Shown: piece by piece, positions 10,811 through 22,874 of the stretch
Layout: the number at the start of each line of letters is the position of its first letter
How positions within the stretch are numbered: the stretch's first letter is position 1
DNA from: Prinsepia uniflora
Taxonomy: Eukaryota > Streptophyta > Magnoliopsida > Rosales > Rosaceae
Length of the DNA stretch: 64,000 nt
Reading direction: 5' to 3'
Assembly (NCBI GenBank): GCA_032719365.1
Contig: CM064872.1
Coordinates: 58,022,891 to 58,086,890, forward strand
Translations under genes and position numbers: made by a program
Notes under the pieces: model-generated
The model's database searches: none
The model's input: the letters and a program-made list of their open reading frames with translations, nothing else
Told to the model about the DNA's origin: nothing

Positions 10811-11185
10811 TCCTTGTCAAATTCTCCCATAATTTGTTCACTAATTCCCTTATACTATCAAAAATCACATCCCAAAGACCAATCATACTCATACAATAGC
10901 TCAAGTAACAATAATAATTTTAATACTTCATTCTATATACTTTTTACATAAATTGTTAATTAGTCACTTCTCTCATATTTCCTTAAACCTATTTTATTCA
11001 CCTTAAGGTATCATGAAAGTCCATTTATATCCTAAAACATTATTATTAAATTTTCCCATATTAAACATAAATTTAAAACATAACCTATGATGTTCATACC
11101 CAGAATTATACCCATATGACATCCAATTACCTCGAAACATATGCCATTAGATTCATCTTGAAGAGTACTACAAAAACCATGAAGA
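10811..11185. other. AT-rich stretch without a gene
   Basis: No coding frame of note. A 23-base segment (tgaagaagacatccttaaag...) at 11179 is repeated at 11277, 98 bp on. This indicates a small local duplication at the edge of the reversed LTR fragment. Confidence 0.4.
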
Positions 11186-11189
11186 AGAC

Positions 11190-12184
11190 ATCCTTAAAGA
11201 CGACTGGAAGCGCCCTAACCTGCCGCCGGTTTTCCTCTGCACGTGGTGGCCACACGTCAATAGTGTTACATCCTTAATGAAGAAGACATCCTTAAAGACG
11301 GCTCGGGACCCGACCCGATGACCATGACCCAGCTCTAAAACTGCCATTTCAAGTCTTTTTTCTCCGTTTCAGCTGTCAAATCTCTTCTACTCAATCTTAG
11401 AAACATTTCTAAGTAAACGTACCTCGATCACGTGGTTCATTTTACTAATCCTTGTGGCCATTTTTCGAGGTTCATTTCAGGGGTCTTTCCACATCTAATC
11501 TTCATCCTTCCCCATCTCAAAATGGCCCTAGGAACTCGAACAATGTACCAAACCCTCAAACGAAAGCGAGGGAGCTTTAAAACACCTTGGCGTTTCACAG
11601 CCAAATTTTGAGTTCTCAGGCTTAGGCTTCTGGGTTCGTCCCAGACAATTGCCCTTCGTCCTATTTTCTTCCCTGCATCACAACTTAACTCCTCCCTTAT
11701 CCTTTCTTGTTCTCCTTTCCACCCTTTTCTTCCTTCCTTTCACTTTTTTTCATTTTTCTTCATTTTTCTTATTTTTCTTCTAGTTCGGCCAACCATCATC
11801 GAATAATACTCAATCACACAAACTTCAAATATATATATATATATACGTAGGTCGGTGGAGGGAGTTTGGGGGGAAAATGAAGATAATTCTAGCATATTCT
11901 ACGTCTTTCTAAGACCTTCAAGTAAAATTACCAAAATACCGCTATGCTCAAAATCACCAAAATGCTCCTAAGCATTCTTGACCCACAACAAACCTATTCG
12001 ACCTCCGTTTCTACCATACTGCATGCCTATGGATTCAAAATTTCAAGAATTTCGACACGAGCTTCTCAAATCGTTTAAAAATTATCTGGATAAAAAAGTC
12101 AACATTTTTTACCTTATAAGGACAAAGTGGTCATTTTCCTTTCAATTTTCCAATTTTACTTTTTCTTGAGGTTCGCGTCGTTAC
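11190..12184 (-). mobile_element. LTR fragment of the TGTAACGACC family, reversed
   Basis: On the minus strand it starts TGTAACGACG at 12184. It continues with the family's opening (a 'gaccactttgtcc' block, then 'gttgactttt'). The GTGTGGCC / CACGTG block near 11235-11262 corresponds to the family's CG-rich hairpin region. The family's 3' half is absent, so the fragment is truncated on the left. A (TA)n run lies at 11828-11844. No target duplication was found. Confidence 0.6.
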
Positions 12185-12185
12185 A

Positions 12186-13190
12186 CTCTGAACCACTCTA
12201 AGCTTTCTCTTGAAAATCATCCAAGTCTTCGGTTTGCGAAGCATTTTAAGCCTTCTTCCTTGAAGAATCCAAGCCTTCTCTTCTGAATCACCCTAGCCTC
12301 CTCATGAGAATCATCCAATCTTTCGCCTTGTGAAGCACTTTAACCCTTCTCATGAGAAGCATCCAATCCTTCACTCTACAAAGAACTCTAAGTCTTCTCA
12401 CGAGAAGCATCCAAGCCTTCCACTACAAAACACTCTAAGTCTTCTTCTAAGAGGAAACCAAGCCTTCAATCGCAAAGTGCTCTAAGCCTTCTTCTGAAAA
12501 GCATCCAAACCTTCAATAGAGAAGAAACTCCAATGATCCCACATGCTAAGAAATTCAACGTCTTCCTCCTGTGAAGCATCAATGCCTTCACACTATGAAG
12601 CAGCCACGCCTTCGCCCCGCGAAGCATCAACGTCTTAGCTTATTGAAGCATTAACACCTTCGCTCACAAAGCATCAATAGCTTCCTCCCACAAAGTATTA
12701 ATGCCTTTGCCCCACAAAGCATCAACACGTTCAATTGATAAAGCATCAATTCCTTTTCTCGCGAAGCGTCAACACCTTTGTTCTTTAAAGCATCAACACC
12801 TTCGCCTACCAAAGCCTTAATGCTTTTGCTCGGAAAGTATCAATGCCTTCCCCCTACGAAACATCAACGTGTTCCTCCTACAAGGAATCAACGCCCTCGT
12901 CCCGCAAAGCCTCAACATAATTTCTCACCAAAGCATCTATTCATTTGCTCGTTGAAGCATTAACACCTTAGCTCACGAAGCATCAACACATTCTCCCCAC
13001 AAAGCAACAACACGTTCACCCAGTGGAGCATCAACGCCTTCAGCAGAAAAAGTATCAACGCATGAATCCCTTGAAGCACCAAAGCCTTCCACTACAAAGA
13101 AATCAAAGCCATTAATTGCGAAGCACTCAAATCTTTCAACTACAAAGCACTTGAAGGCCCTCCCGAAAAGAAATTAAAGCCTTCATCTAG
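12186..13190 (+). repeat. Degenerate ~24 bp minisatellite
   Basis: About forty imperfect copies of a 23-25 bp unit of the form aaagcatcaacgccttcgcc. It starts with looser 'aagccttct' units and is most regular between 12590 and 13050. One stretch stays open for 61 codons only because the unit is near a multiple of three. Coding is not supported. Units diverge strongly, so the array is old. It may be the 3' untranslated array of a Tat/Ogre-type gypsy element, which are known to carry tandem repeats there. Confidence 0.8.
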
Positions 13191-13314
13191 TAGGCAAGTC
13201 GAATCAAAACACAAACGTTGGAATGAGAGAACCTAGACAATTATCAAGCTATTCTTCTCGATGAAAAAAAAAAGCTAAGTTAACAACTCAAGTAACTTAG
13301 AAAAAAGTTTGGTC

Positions 13315-13850
13315 GACGTCTAAGTTCGAGGTAGTTAACCAATAGTGAGGCACATACTACTTGCGAACATTGCCAATGATACATCACTCGTACCTTACAA
13401 ATGGACTTAGTGGAATTGGAAAAAAACACTAAAGATAGCTTTCCAACCCCACCAAAATGAGCAATAACTGAGTCATAGAAAATATTAAGCAAGTGTTTTA
13501 GTGCACGAGGTCAACTACGTGTTTTAGCACACAAGTATGAGATTCAGTTGAACCTACCCAAACTCAATTTTTAACTCACTAGAACAAACTTAGTGGCGCT
13601 AAAAAGGTATGGAAGTCAGATTTCCAGCCTCATGGACTACACTCCATTATGAGGCATGACAAATCTTGGGCAAGAATTTTAATGTGCGAGGGTTAGCTAT
13701 GCATTTTAGCACACAAGTTTGAGATTCATTCGGGTATACCAAACTTAATTTTTACCTCATAAGAAAGAGCTTGGTAGCTTCAGAAAGGTATGGAAATCCC
13801 TTTTTTAATCCCATAGGCTTCATTCAATTATGAGTTAAAAAAAAGTCGAA
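13315..13850 (+). repeat. ~181 bp tandem repeat, about three copies
   Basis: The phrase gcacacaagtatgagattca at about 13528 recurs at about 13709. It is accompanied by 'aacttagtgg', 'ggtatggaa' and 'attatgag' blocks in the same order. A more diverged partial copy precedes. No coding content. Confidence 0.65.
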
Positions 13851-13859
13851 AGACCAAAA

Positions 13860-14510
13860 TCAACACGCAAAGGTCAAATCTACCGAGGATCACAAAACAC
13901 TCAGAAAAAGAAAATTTTCTATTAATGAAAATTGAAGTTGGCAATTCACAAGTTGAATGCTCAACCATTTGGTCAACGATAAGATCTAGCTAGAAGCCAA
14001 GACAAGCCATGAAGCTCATCATCAAGACTGACACAATCTCATAGTCTTCCTTTCAACCTTCGAGTTTTAACCTTGGAAGCCTTCGACCACTGCATCACAG
14101 ACTTCTTGTGACACGTCCTTTATGGCCTCCTTCAAGTAATGGGGGAAACCATCTCAATGTTGCTCACTCTAACATTGCTTGACTCCACAAAGGCAACTTC
14201 AACTCTAGGACACAAACTGTAGTGTTGGAACCTTGTGTCTTTATGCCACTCACTTTGATCAATGAACATTTTCCTTAGTATTCATTAAGGAGATGGGGCC
14301 GACACCTTCGCATGGTAAGTTTTTTTTTCCTCTTTGGACGACACTTATTAGCTCTCCTTCTACATTGATGTGTTCTACCTTGCTACCACCCTATTTTAAG
14401 TACAATGAGGCTTTCAAGATCAAGTCTTTGAAAGGTCTTCCACTAGCAAAAAAAAGCTCCTTATAAATCTTTAGTCACTCTATGGCACCATGCGCACCAT
14501 GTGCAGCAAC
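13860..14510. other. Unclassified sequence between tandem arrays
   Basis: No open frame or recognised domain. It is probably part of the same decayed element as the arrays on either side. Confidence 0.35.
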
Positions 14511-14514
14511 ACGC

Positions 14515-14960
14515 GCTCGGTCATTGGGAAAAACATCTCGATGTTAACTTCACCAGAACTTGAAAATGACAAGCCCATCAATGCACTGAGCTCTCATATT
14601 CACCAAGCACCACGTGCATGGTCATGGAGAAGAATGTCTCGATGTTGGCTACACTAGCACTTGAAGATGACAAGTCTATCAATGTGTCGAACTCTCGTAT
14701 CCACCAAGCATGATGTTCATGTCATTAGAAGAGCATATCAATATTGGCTTCACTAACAGTTGAAGACAACGGGTCCATTAATATGCCAAGCTCTCGCTAA
14801 GCACCATGTGCATGTCATTAGGAAGAGCATCTCAATGTTGGCTTCACCATATCTTGAAGTCGAGAACTCTAGTAGATTCCAATGAGGTTCAAGTTAATGG
14901 GAAAATCATCCCTATGTTGGCCTCACCATATGTTGAAGTTGCAACTCCAGAAATTCGATG
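14515..14960 (+). repeat. ~101 bp tandem repeat, four to five copies
   Basis: A block 'gtcattgggaaaaacatctcgatgtt..cttcacc..cttgaag' starts near 14520 and recurs near 14620, 14721, 14814 and (partly) 14895. Spacing is about 101, 101, 93 and 81 bp. Copies differ at many positions. A frame of 110 codons across 14806-15138 follows from the repeat and has no recognisable protein. Confidence 0.7.
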
Positions 14961-15162
14961 CACACCACAAGATGGGTTTTTGAATCACGAGCTACTAGTC
15001 TCTCACAATGTGGATTCTTCGAGACTTCACATAAAGAATGCCTTCATGCATCCTGAAATGGTCATTTCGAAGAGTAGAGCGTATCATCGCTTGAATCAAT
15101 GTAATCAGACTGCCATAACTTCTAGAATCTGTAAATGAGCAAATTAAAGCTGCAAAAAATAC

Positions 15163-15190
15163 AATATATATATATATATATATATATATT
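15163..15190. repeat. (TA)n microsatellite
   Basis: Uninterrupted TA run of about 28 bp, with a shorter TA-rich run at 15229-15240. Confidence 0.9.
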
Positions 15191-15555
15191 ACATACAAGC
15201 TGTCACTTTGACAGTAAAAGAAAAAAAATATAATATATATACTTGTAATCAATATTCCAAATGACGCTAGATGCTCCAGAGCGACAGGTCGGGAACTAGC
15301 ATTTAGAGGGTTTTTTTTTTCAAGGACAAAAATCAATAAATTATGTACTCCATAATTACATATACATAAATATATGCTATATAATTCATTTCAAACACAA
15401 TGAAGGATTGAATAAAAAGTAATAAATATTAAAGAAACCCAAAACCAAAAAAACTCAAACTCAATATGTTTATAAACTCAAACCCAGTATATTTACAAAC
15501 CCAAACCCAATTTGTTTAGAAGACCCAAACTCAAACAAACACGACCTCTAAAAAA

Positions 15556-15558
<3 letters not shown>

Positions 15559-15611
<53 letters not shown>
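15559..15611. repeat. (ATA)n microsatellite
   Basis: About 17 uninterrupted trinucleotides, a good candidate for length polymorphism. Confidence 0.95.
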
Positions 15612-15927
15612 GTTTGGATTCTTTAGAAATACAACCGAAACCCAAACCTAATAAGGCATTTGCTTAATTTAATAATAATGATAATACTAGTAATGTCTAC
15701 CACACGTTCCTACTTGGCTACCCCACCTCTCTCTCATCTCTCTCATCTCCTTCATCTCATCTATGTTCTCTTCCTCTCTCCTAAACCCAAAGAGATCGAA
15801 GAGGCCATGAACAAGAAATTGACTTTCTCTTCGTCATTTCTATTCTTTTCCTCTCCCTCTCCCTCATCTCTCTTATCTGGTTCCCTAGTTCTCTGGTGCT
15901 CTAGTTCTCTAGTTCTTTAATTCAAAC

Positions 15928-15993
15928 CGCGATCGAATAGGCCATGATCGAAAAGGCCATGATCGAAAAGGTCATGATCGAATAGGTGATCGA
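15928..15993. repeat. Short tandem repeat, ~18 bp unit
   Basis: Four units of 'gatcgaaWaggccat' with single-base changes, ending in 'gatcgaataggtgatcgaag'. Confidence 0.75.
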
Positions 15994-18881
15994 AGTCACG
16001 AAGCTGCAAAGGGTTAGTCTTGTTCTCTGGTTCTTGATTTAAATAGTAAAGGGTGAGTATAGGGCAAAATTTGGGTTCTTCAAATTGGAGTGTTGAATTG
16101 GATATTTGGGTTAAAATTAGGTTAATTTTGGGTGAAATTTGGGAGTAGTTAACTGTATATTGAGTTATTTTTTTTAAAAAAAAATTGTGTTGAATAAATT
16201 TTTTTGGACTAATTCCACCCTCCTAGTCGCGGCGACGCCCAACTGCCTAGCTGCCCAAGACCGCCCAACTGTTGTCGAGTCCACCTAGGTAGCCGCCTAG
16301 GCAGGCTGCTTAGGCCGCCATTTAGAACATACAAAAGGTCAACTTTGACATAAAAGAAAAATGTATACATTTACATATTAATTGTACATCAATTAACAAA
16401 TGAGGAGCAGAAGTAGAATTCTTCTTGCGGAAAGCCGCAAGTTGCGAGGAAAATAGAAGTGTAACGCAGTCTTCACATGTGTGCCTGCTCGCCCAGTCAA
16501 GTCGACACTACGAAGCATCCAACTCTTTTTGCATTCTACAACCTCCATGTGGCCTCCAAATTGCAGATGACATCTTTTACTCTCTTACTTACGACAACAA
16601 TAGCAGAAAAATAGGAAAGAAAAAATTGTAGAAAGGAGAGAAGAAAGAAAATTCTTTTTTTCCCTCTCAATTGTGGCGACAAAAGAAACAAACACAATTG
16701 AAAAAGAAAAAAAAAATCTCATTGTGTAATTCACCTGCTAGCGACTCATCCATTTGTATCGCCATGTTAGCACTGGTATTCTCTCCACATCCTGGCTATA
16801 GGCACCACCATTCTCTCATCTGCAAATTTGCGAAAGAAAAATCAGAAAATTTGAGAAAAAAAGTTTTGTTCTTTCGTCTCATTTCTTCAGCTTGCACAGA
16901 CGATAGAGATAAGAAAACAACAGAAAACTTTTTCTACCTCTCTACATGGCGCTTCACTCTCTTTACCAGAGGTAACCCAAACATTTGGGTTTGGTTTTTG
17001 TTGAAGATGAAGGCCACCAATGTAACGACCCGAACTTTCGTAAATATTATCTTATTGTAAATTGACCATTTTGACCCTAGAGGGGAAAAAGTTGACTTTT
17101 GACCCAGGAAATATTTAGGACTTTGACCCATGACCGTGACGTAGATCAGGACGTCACGAGTCCGTAGGCAGGCGACACATCAAAATCGGACGTTCGATGA
17201 AAAAGTTATGGTCATGGGAGTAAAATCGATTAAACGTACGAACCGAGGGTTTAATTAAAATAATAATAAAATACTAAAATCTGATATAAACCTAGAATGA
17301 ATCTGGACCCTTGGATGAGTGACAAGTGTCACTCATCCCCACACTTACTTTCCCTAATTCATGGATCTTGCCCCCATTGTCTAATTATTTTATATTTTAT
17401 TTCTCTCATGCAAGCCTAGCCTTCCATCCTAATTCACAGATTACATCTGCACCATTCATCCATATTTCTCTTCCTTTTTATTTTGATCAGACTTTCCACT
17501 CTCTCTCTCTCACTCTCATTGCACCCGTGAAGGAGACCATCTCCCTAATTTGAACAAACAATCCACCAAGCACCACCCTCACCACTCTCCCCTATCTGCT
17601 CCACCTTCAGCCAACGACTCAACCTCACCACCTTTCACCTCCATCATCAGCCATCACCACCACCTTCCTCCTCCCCTGTCTGCAAAACCCGAAAGCCCCC
17701 AGACCCGTGAAGGAAGAAATAACCCACGGGATCCAAACCGATCACACCCCACCTCCACGACTTGAACCAGCACTAGCATAAGAGTATTGTCGTCAGGAGA
17801 ACTGAGGACTGGATGTGACGACTTGCGGCGGCGACATGGCGGCGGTAAGCCGGAAAACCCGAGAGACTCTGTTTTTCCCAAGTTTTCGAACAAACGATTT
17901 TAATGTGTGTGTTTCATCTCTCGTTGTGGGGACTTGTTCTAGGGATGGAGACGAACTAGGGTCAGTTTTCGAGGCCGGAAAGGGACTGGGTTGGCAGGGA
18001 GACAACCGGAGCAGGCCGTGAGTGTTCCTTCGAGTTACAGGTAAAAGCTCGACATCCTTTTTGGTTTGTGAGTCCATAGATCTCTGGGGTAGGCTTAGAA
18101 GAACCCCTAGGATCAAATCTTGTCGAAAATGGTGGTCGAAAACTGAAGTTACAGTCGGATCTTGGTCGTGGGTCACCGTGGCCCGGTCACTGTACTTCGG
18201 TAGGAACCACCCGACGTCTAGTTATGGGTTTTGGTAAGGACTAGCCGAAGGACAATGTAGTTTTCCGTAGCACCAGGCCGAAGAGATGATGATGTCATCA
18301 TGTCCGATATGTTAGACCCGTGACAAGTCAGGGTGTTACACGTGTCATCTAACACTGTCAGGGCTGACGTCAGTAGGGTATTGTAGCAGCATTAACCAGA
18401 CTTTGACAAGGCGCGTGGGGGCGTGTGTGAATAATATTTTTGGTGGGTCTAGTACCATCTTCAAGGTTTCGACGATTCGAATCCAATGGTGGTGGTTTCG
18501 TGTCGATCAGAGATCGTTAAGTTGGTCAAATTAGGGTTTGAAGCCTCGGAAAGTGTGTTCGAATGGCTTTCCAGAGCCGGTTTCATTCTAGGGCTGCATA
18601 TTTGAGTTGTAGGAACCTATAGTGACCTTTATGTGTACTTTGGACTTGACAGGGATTGTACGTAAGCACCAGGACAAGTTTTTACGTCCAGTTAGCGGTG
18701 GGACAGGACTGTGAGTGGGCTTTTGATTTCGTTAAACCCTTGCATGCATATAACTGTTTTAAATTCTATATATATATATATGATTCAAGAAAAAGCGTCT
18801 GATTATCTTGAGTTATGATTATGGTACATATTACAATGTTTGGGCATGAGACCCGTCTGGTTAGTTATGCACTGTTTTGAG

Positions 18882-19588
18882 TAGGGGTGGGCATATTGTC
18901 CCGAAATACCGAAACTATCCCATCCCGTATCATACAAAACCGAAAAAAAATCGAATAGTAAAACCAAAAGGATGATCGGTACCGTACCGATACCGTACCG
19001 GTTTAAATCGGTACGGGATCGGTTTCGATGTTACGGAATACCGTCCCATACCGAAACAGAACCGGTTTTAATTTTTTAATTAATTAAAAATTAAATTAAA
19101 TTCAACCATAAAAAACCCCTAATAATCTAATAGCTAATAATTGATTTAATTGTATATTAATTTAGTTGATAGATTTAGTTGTATATTAATTTAGTTTATA
19201 GATTTAATTTTATTTAAGAGTTTTTTAGTTGATGGATTTAATTGTTTGTTAGGGTTTTTTAGTTAATGTTGTTAATTTTAGTTGATGTATTGAAATTGAT
19301 TGGGTTATGAATTTTCTATACATTTTGAACAATATTTGTTACCCAACCAGAGTCCTAATTTCTGAATTTTATCAAAATATTTCTTTTAGACATTGAATCA
19401 AGTAATAAATAAATGTAATTATGAATTTGGCTTCAAAACCGAAACCGTACCGAATATAATTGGTACGGTACGGTACGGTATCAATTTTATATTTAGAAAT
19501 ACCATACCGTACCGAACCAGTTAAAATTATTTGGTACGGTTCCGGTATCACCTTCATACCGAACCATACCGAACCATGCCCAGGGCTA
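18882..19588. mobile_element. Non-autonomous hAT element (MITE)
   Basis: Ends TAGGGGTGGGCA and (reverse complement) TAGCCCTGGGCA. It is flanked by an exact 8 bp duplication, gttttgag, at 18874-18881 and 19589-19596. Both subterminal zones are packed with GGTACGGTAC / CCGTACCG motifs in opposite orientation. The 707 bp interior is AT-rich with no transposase. Target length and end sequence fit the hAT superfamily. Confidence 0.88.
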
Positions 19589-19659
19589 GTTTTGAGTTAC
19601 ATATATGTATATGGATTTCAATGATTATCTTTAGTCCTGCACTGTATGGATTTCGATGA

Positions 19660-22021
19660 GTTACATATATGTATACCGATCGGAGTCCGAATGACCGAGT
19701 TACGGGTCTGGATGCGTGAGGGGCATTTTGGTAATTTTCTGCACAAGGGCAGAATAGTAATTTCACCGTGCACTGTGGATCAAATAGTCGTGAAAATGGG
19801 ATGTTTGTGCGATCTGTTCCATGGATTGTTTATCATTAATGGACTGGTTATGGGGCAGCCTTGAGGTGTTGTTGCACATAGGAGGAGCTGGCCACTGATT
19901 GCACACACATGGGCACTGATTTTCTAATGGTTTCGGGGCAGTGCATGAGGCTTTACACAGAGGACTGTGTAGTGCTGTGGGGCACTTTTAAACACTGAAT
20001 TGGATTAAAGGGAATGTGAGTGAGTTGTGAGGATCACTCTGAGCTTGTATGGCTGTCGAATTGGAGAGAAAACCGTGAGAAACCATTTCGGGTTTCTTGG
20101 AGGGAAAATCCAGAATTTGATTTCTGAGCATTGTTGGACCAAACTAAGGACGGGTTTAGCTTTTTGGGAGTGTCTGGAGCTCAGCCATATCATTTTCGAA
20201 GGGAACCAGCCACGGCTGAGCTGGGACGGTGGCCACTGTTTTCAGGGAAACGCAGTGTTGAGGACGACGACTTCCAGGTGAGCTTTTGTTCAATTGGTTG
20301 TGCTTTTGGGTTCGTTTGGATCCTAGTATACTTCATGTGAAGTAAATTTGATAATGGTTTGGAAAACTCAGAGTTTGGGTGATCGACCCGTTTGGGTGAT
20401 CACGGGTCGTGGGCCTGATTTTGGGACTGTTTTAGTGAATCAGGGACATAGAACTTTGATTAGATAGTTGAGGAATGTGATGGAATAAAAACGGAAGTAA
20501 TCGAGGTCGAATTAATGGTTATCTAATCGGGTTGGAATCGCGGGTATCAGACCCGTTTACCAGAGAAACGGGCGAGGACGATGACTGTAGCAGTCACTGT
20601 AACAGGCGCGTGGCTTTCACGCGCAGCCACTCACGGCGCGTGGGCACGAATCTCGAGGTGAGGTCAACATGACTTTTGTCCTATACAATGTAACGAACAT
20701 TTAGGATTGGTTTCGTGTCGATCGGATCCCGTTTCGATATTGTTCGGGATGTCCGAAGGTTTTAAATCCAGTTTTAAAATACTTAAAAATTCGGGAAAAT
20801 TACGGGACTTTAATAGGATGTTAATGAAGGGGTTAGTAACCCTCTATTGGGATTTGGATAGGATTGGGAGTCCCGGTGATAGTGGTGTGGCCCGGGAAGG
20901 CCTATGGCACACGTATCGAGGCACTCGGTTAAACGGTCTGTGAGTGGACATTGGTTTTATAAATTCGATGCATGCATACCTGTTTCATGATTGTTATAAT
21001 TGTGATTTTATGGTTTATTTTGGATATCAGTGAATTTATATGATTTCATGAAACATTTACGGATTTGATAAAGTGGATTCGGGCCAGGGGCCCAATTGAT
21101 TTAAGAAATCGGGTCAGGGGCCCAGTTGATTTGAGAAATCGGGCCAGGGGCCCAGTTGATTTATATATGTGATTTCGGTCGGGGACCCTAAAATGGAATT
21201 GAATAAATGATTTCGGATTTGATAATCAACTATTTGGACTTATGACGGTTTTATGGAAATTCGGGGCAGGGCCCTTGTGATATTTTGGAAATGAATAATA
21301 AAATGTGTTCCATAAAACCATCTCGATACGAGGATATATATTGGTCTCCTCCAAGTGTCGGGGACACTGGAGAAGTCACGGTGCATTGTCTACGAGGGGT
21401 CATTGTACGGAGCAGCCGGACCGTATAGTGATCCAGGAGCAGGATTGCTATCATTAGACGTCAAGAACGTCAGACATCGGGGATGTCAGAGATATGGACC
21501 CGGTGAGACCCCGGGCAGCACGCGTTGCTTTATACTGTGAGATATGACGTCGGGGACGTCAAGCGTCAGGGACGCTAGGCATCAAGGAAGCCGGAGATGG
21601 AAAAATAATAAATGTATCTTACTGGATTTATGAAATAACTCTTGGATTGACTTTTGGGATTTGAAACTATGCTTGGGTTCCCGGGCTAAGGCCCTAATGG
21701 TTATTTCTAAATAAATATGTGGTTATCGGTTTTTTGTGCATGCATATGTTTTTACTGAGGGGCATAAATATCTTATAAGTGTTTTAAACACTTGTTTATT
21801 TTCGTCCACTCACAGCTTTTGTTTTTAATGCCCTTCAGGTTGATTCCGGAAGCGACTGCAGCAGAGACTGGGACATCGCACACCTCCTCCATCGATCCTT
21901 GCGTACTCCGGAAGCCCGTTTGGGCAGTGGCAATAGGTTATCCCTTGTCTGACACCTCTGGTCAGACGGGAGCATGACACATTCCACGGTAATCTCCAGG
22001 GGATTGGGATGGGTCGTGTCA
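19660..22021 (+). mobile_element. Inner LTR, 5' boundary unresolved
   Basis: The 3' end is clear: gacgggagcatgaca..gggtcgtgtca at 22021. The body follows the family order: CG hairpin at 20608-20630, GTGAGTGGAC at 20940, 30 bp repeats at 21077-21165, and the terminal stem at 21757-21836. The TGTAACGACC opening is missing. The candidate junction lies between 18861 and about 19680, where an approximately 70 bp segment containing gagttacatatatgta is duplicated. A tctgg at 18856-18860 and 22022-22026 could be its target duplication, but the sequence after it starts TT, not TG. Confidence 0.55.
21077..21180 (+). repeat. 30 bp tandem repeat with GGGCCAGGGGCCC cores
   Basis: Three to four units of 'cggg(c/t)caggggcccagttgattt' separated by 'gagaaat'. 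Each core can fold as GGGC/GCCC. It occupies the place taken in other copies by the GAGTTTAAAGACTC units. Confidence 0.75.
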
Positions 22022-22548
22022 TCTGGGATGTCAGGGTTGGGATGTATAGTGTAGTGGCTGATGTTATGGTTATGAGTATATTACTTTGTGATGTTTATAT
22101 GATATATTGCTATGGTTTTCGATTCTGATGCATGCATGTTTTGGAAAACGGAGGGGTAAAACCGTATGTTTACTTTATGGATTTAACTGTTTTATAAACT
22201 TTATGTTTCTGGCCCACTCACCCTTAAGTGTTTCATTTACCCCTCCAGGCCATGCTACTGAGGCAGACGAGGATCACGAGGTAGAGGCATAGATTAACGT
22301 TGCGCACCTGAACCCCACTTCTGGGTAGGTCGGCACGTGAAAAGATCTTAGGAAGTCGTGCTCATTTTGTGTTTTAAGCTTTCCCTTGTCTGACACTATT
22401 TCATTTTCGGACGATTGTATAACTTATTTTGGATATTTATGTATTTGAGTTTCCTTTAAGCGTAAAATTGGTATTCTAAGGTCGGGTGTCAGACGGGAGC
22501 AAGGCACGTCCCCGGGTGGTCCCAGGGGGATCGGGGCGGGTCTTCTCA

Positions 22549-22874
22549 ACGAATGTCTTCATTTAAATTTGAAAAAAATGCAAACAAACTCTTTCATGGC
22601 CCAACATAGAATAAGGATTCAAGCTTGCGTGCTTCCAATTTTAGATTGTTGTGACATCAAAACAAGGAGTGCATATGGAAAAGCGAAGTCCTATCCCCAA
22701 AATAAAAAGGGTTTACTAGAACTACAAAAAACTACATCACTTAGGATTTCTTGAATTCCTAAGCAATTTTGGGGTATTTGTGGAACCATAAATCGCCAAA
22801 AAATTGTGGAGTTATCATGTGGCTCATAATTCTCATAATAACGATATTATCCCGGGTTTAGACGATGACCACAA
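22549..22874. other. Spacer between two solo LTRs
   Basis: AT-rich with no recognisable gene. It ends with cacaa (22870-22874), the left target duplication of the next LTR. Confidence 0.5.

Larger units (their letters stand above)
15141..17015. other. Unclassified region with microsatellites
   Basis: No convincing gene. It contains a TA repeat (15163-15190), an ATA repeat (15559-15611) and a short tandem run (15928-15993). At 16215-16320 a GC-rich stretch full of CCTAGG/GCCTAGGC palindromes resembles CCTAGGC-rich ends of plant hAT-type repeats, but no boundaries were found. Short frames at 16425 and 16671 look like chance. Confidence 0.4.
17021..22548 (+). mobile_element. Solo LTR of the TGTAACGACC family, with nested insertions
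   Basis: Begins TGTAACGACCCG and ends ..gtcttctca. It is flanked by accaa (17016-17020) and acgaa (22549-22553), a five-base duplication with one mismatch. Its left part runs to about 18860 and its right part (from about 22022) supplies the family's 3' end, including the cagacgggagca box near 22488. In between sit a second LTR ending at 22021 and a hAT MITE. Structural arms are 18710-18720 with 22212-22221, and 22150-22160 with 22236-22246. There is no internal retroviral region, so a solo LTR is the simplest reading. Confidence 0.75.

Noticed and set aside
12590..13050. CRISPR-like appearance of regular ~24 bp units
   Set aside because: Units are directly adjacent with no unique spacers, all copies are diverged, and the context is a plant genome.
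17550..18240. Cluster of small frames on both strands at 17.5-18.2 kb
   Set aside because: They lie inside the outer solo LTR and share no recognisable protein. The Pro/Ser/His-rich frame reflects C-rich composition.
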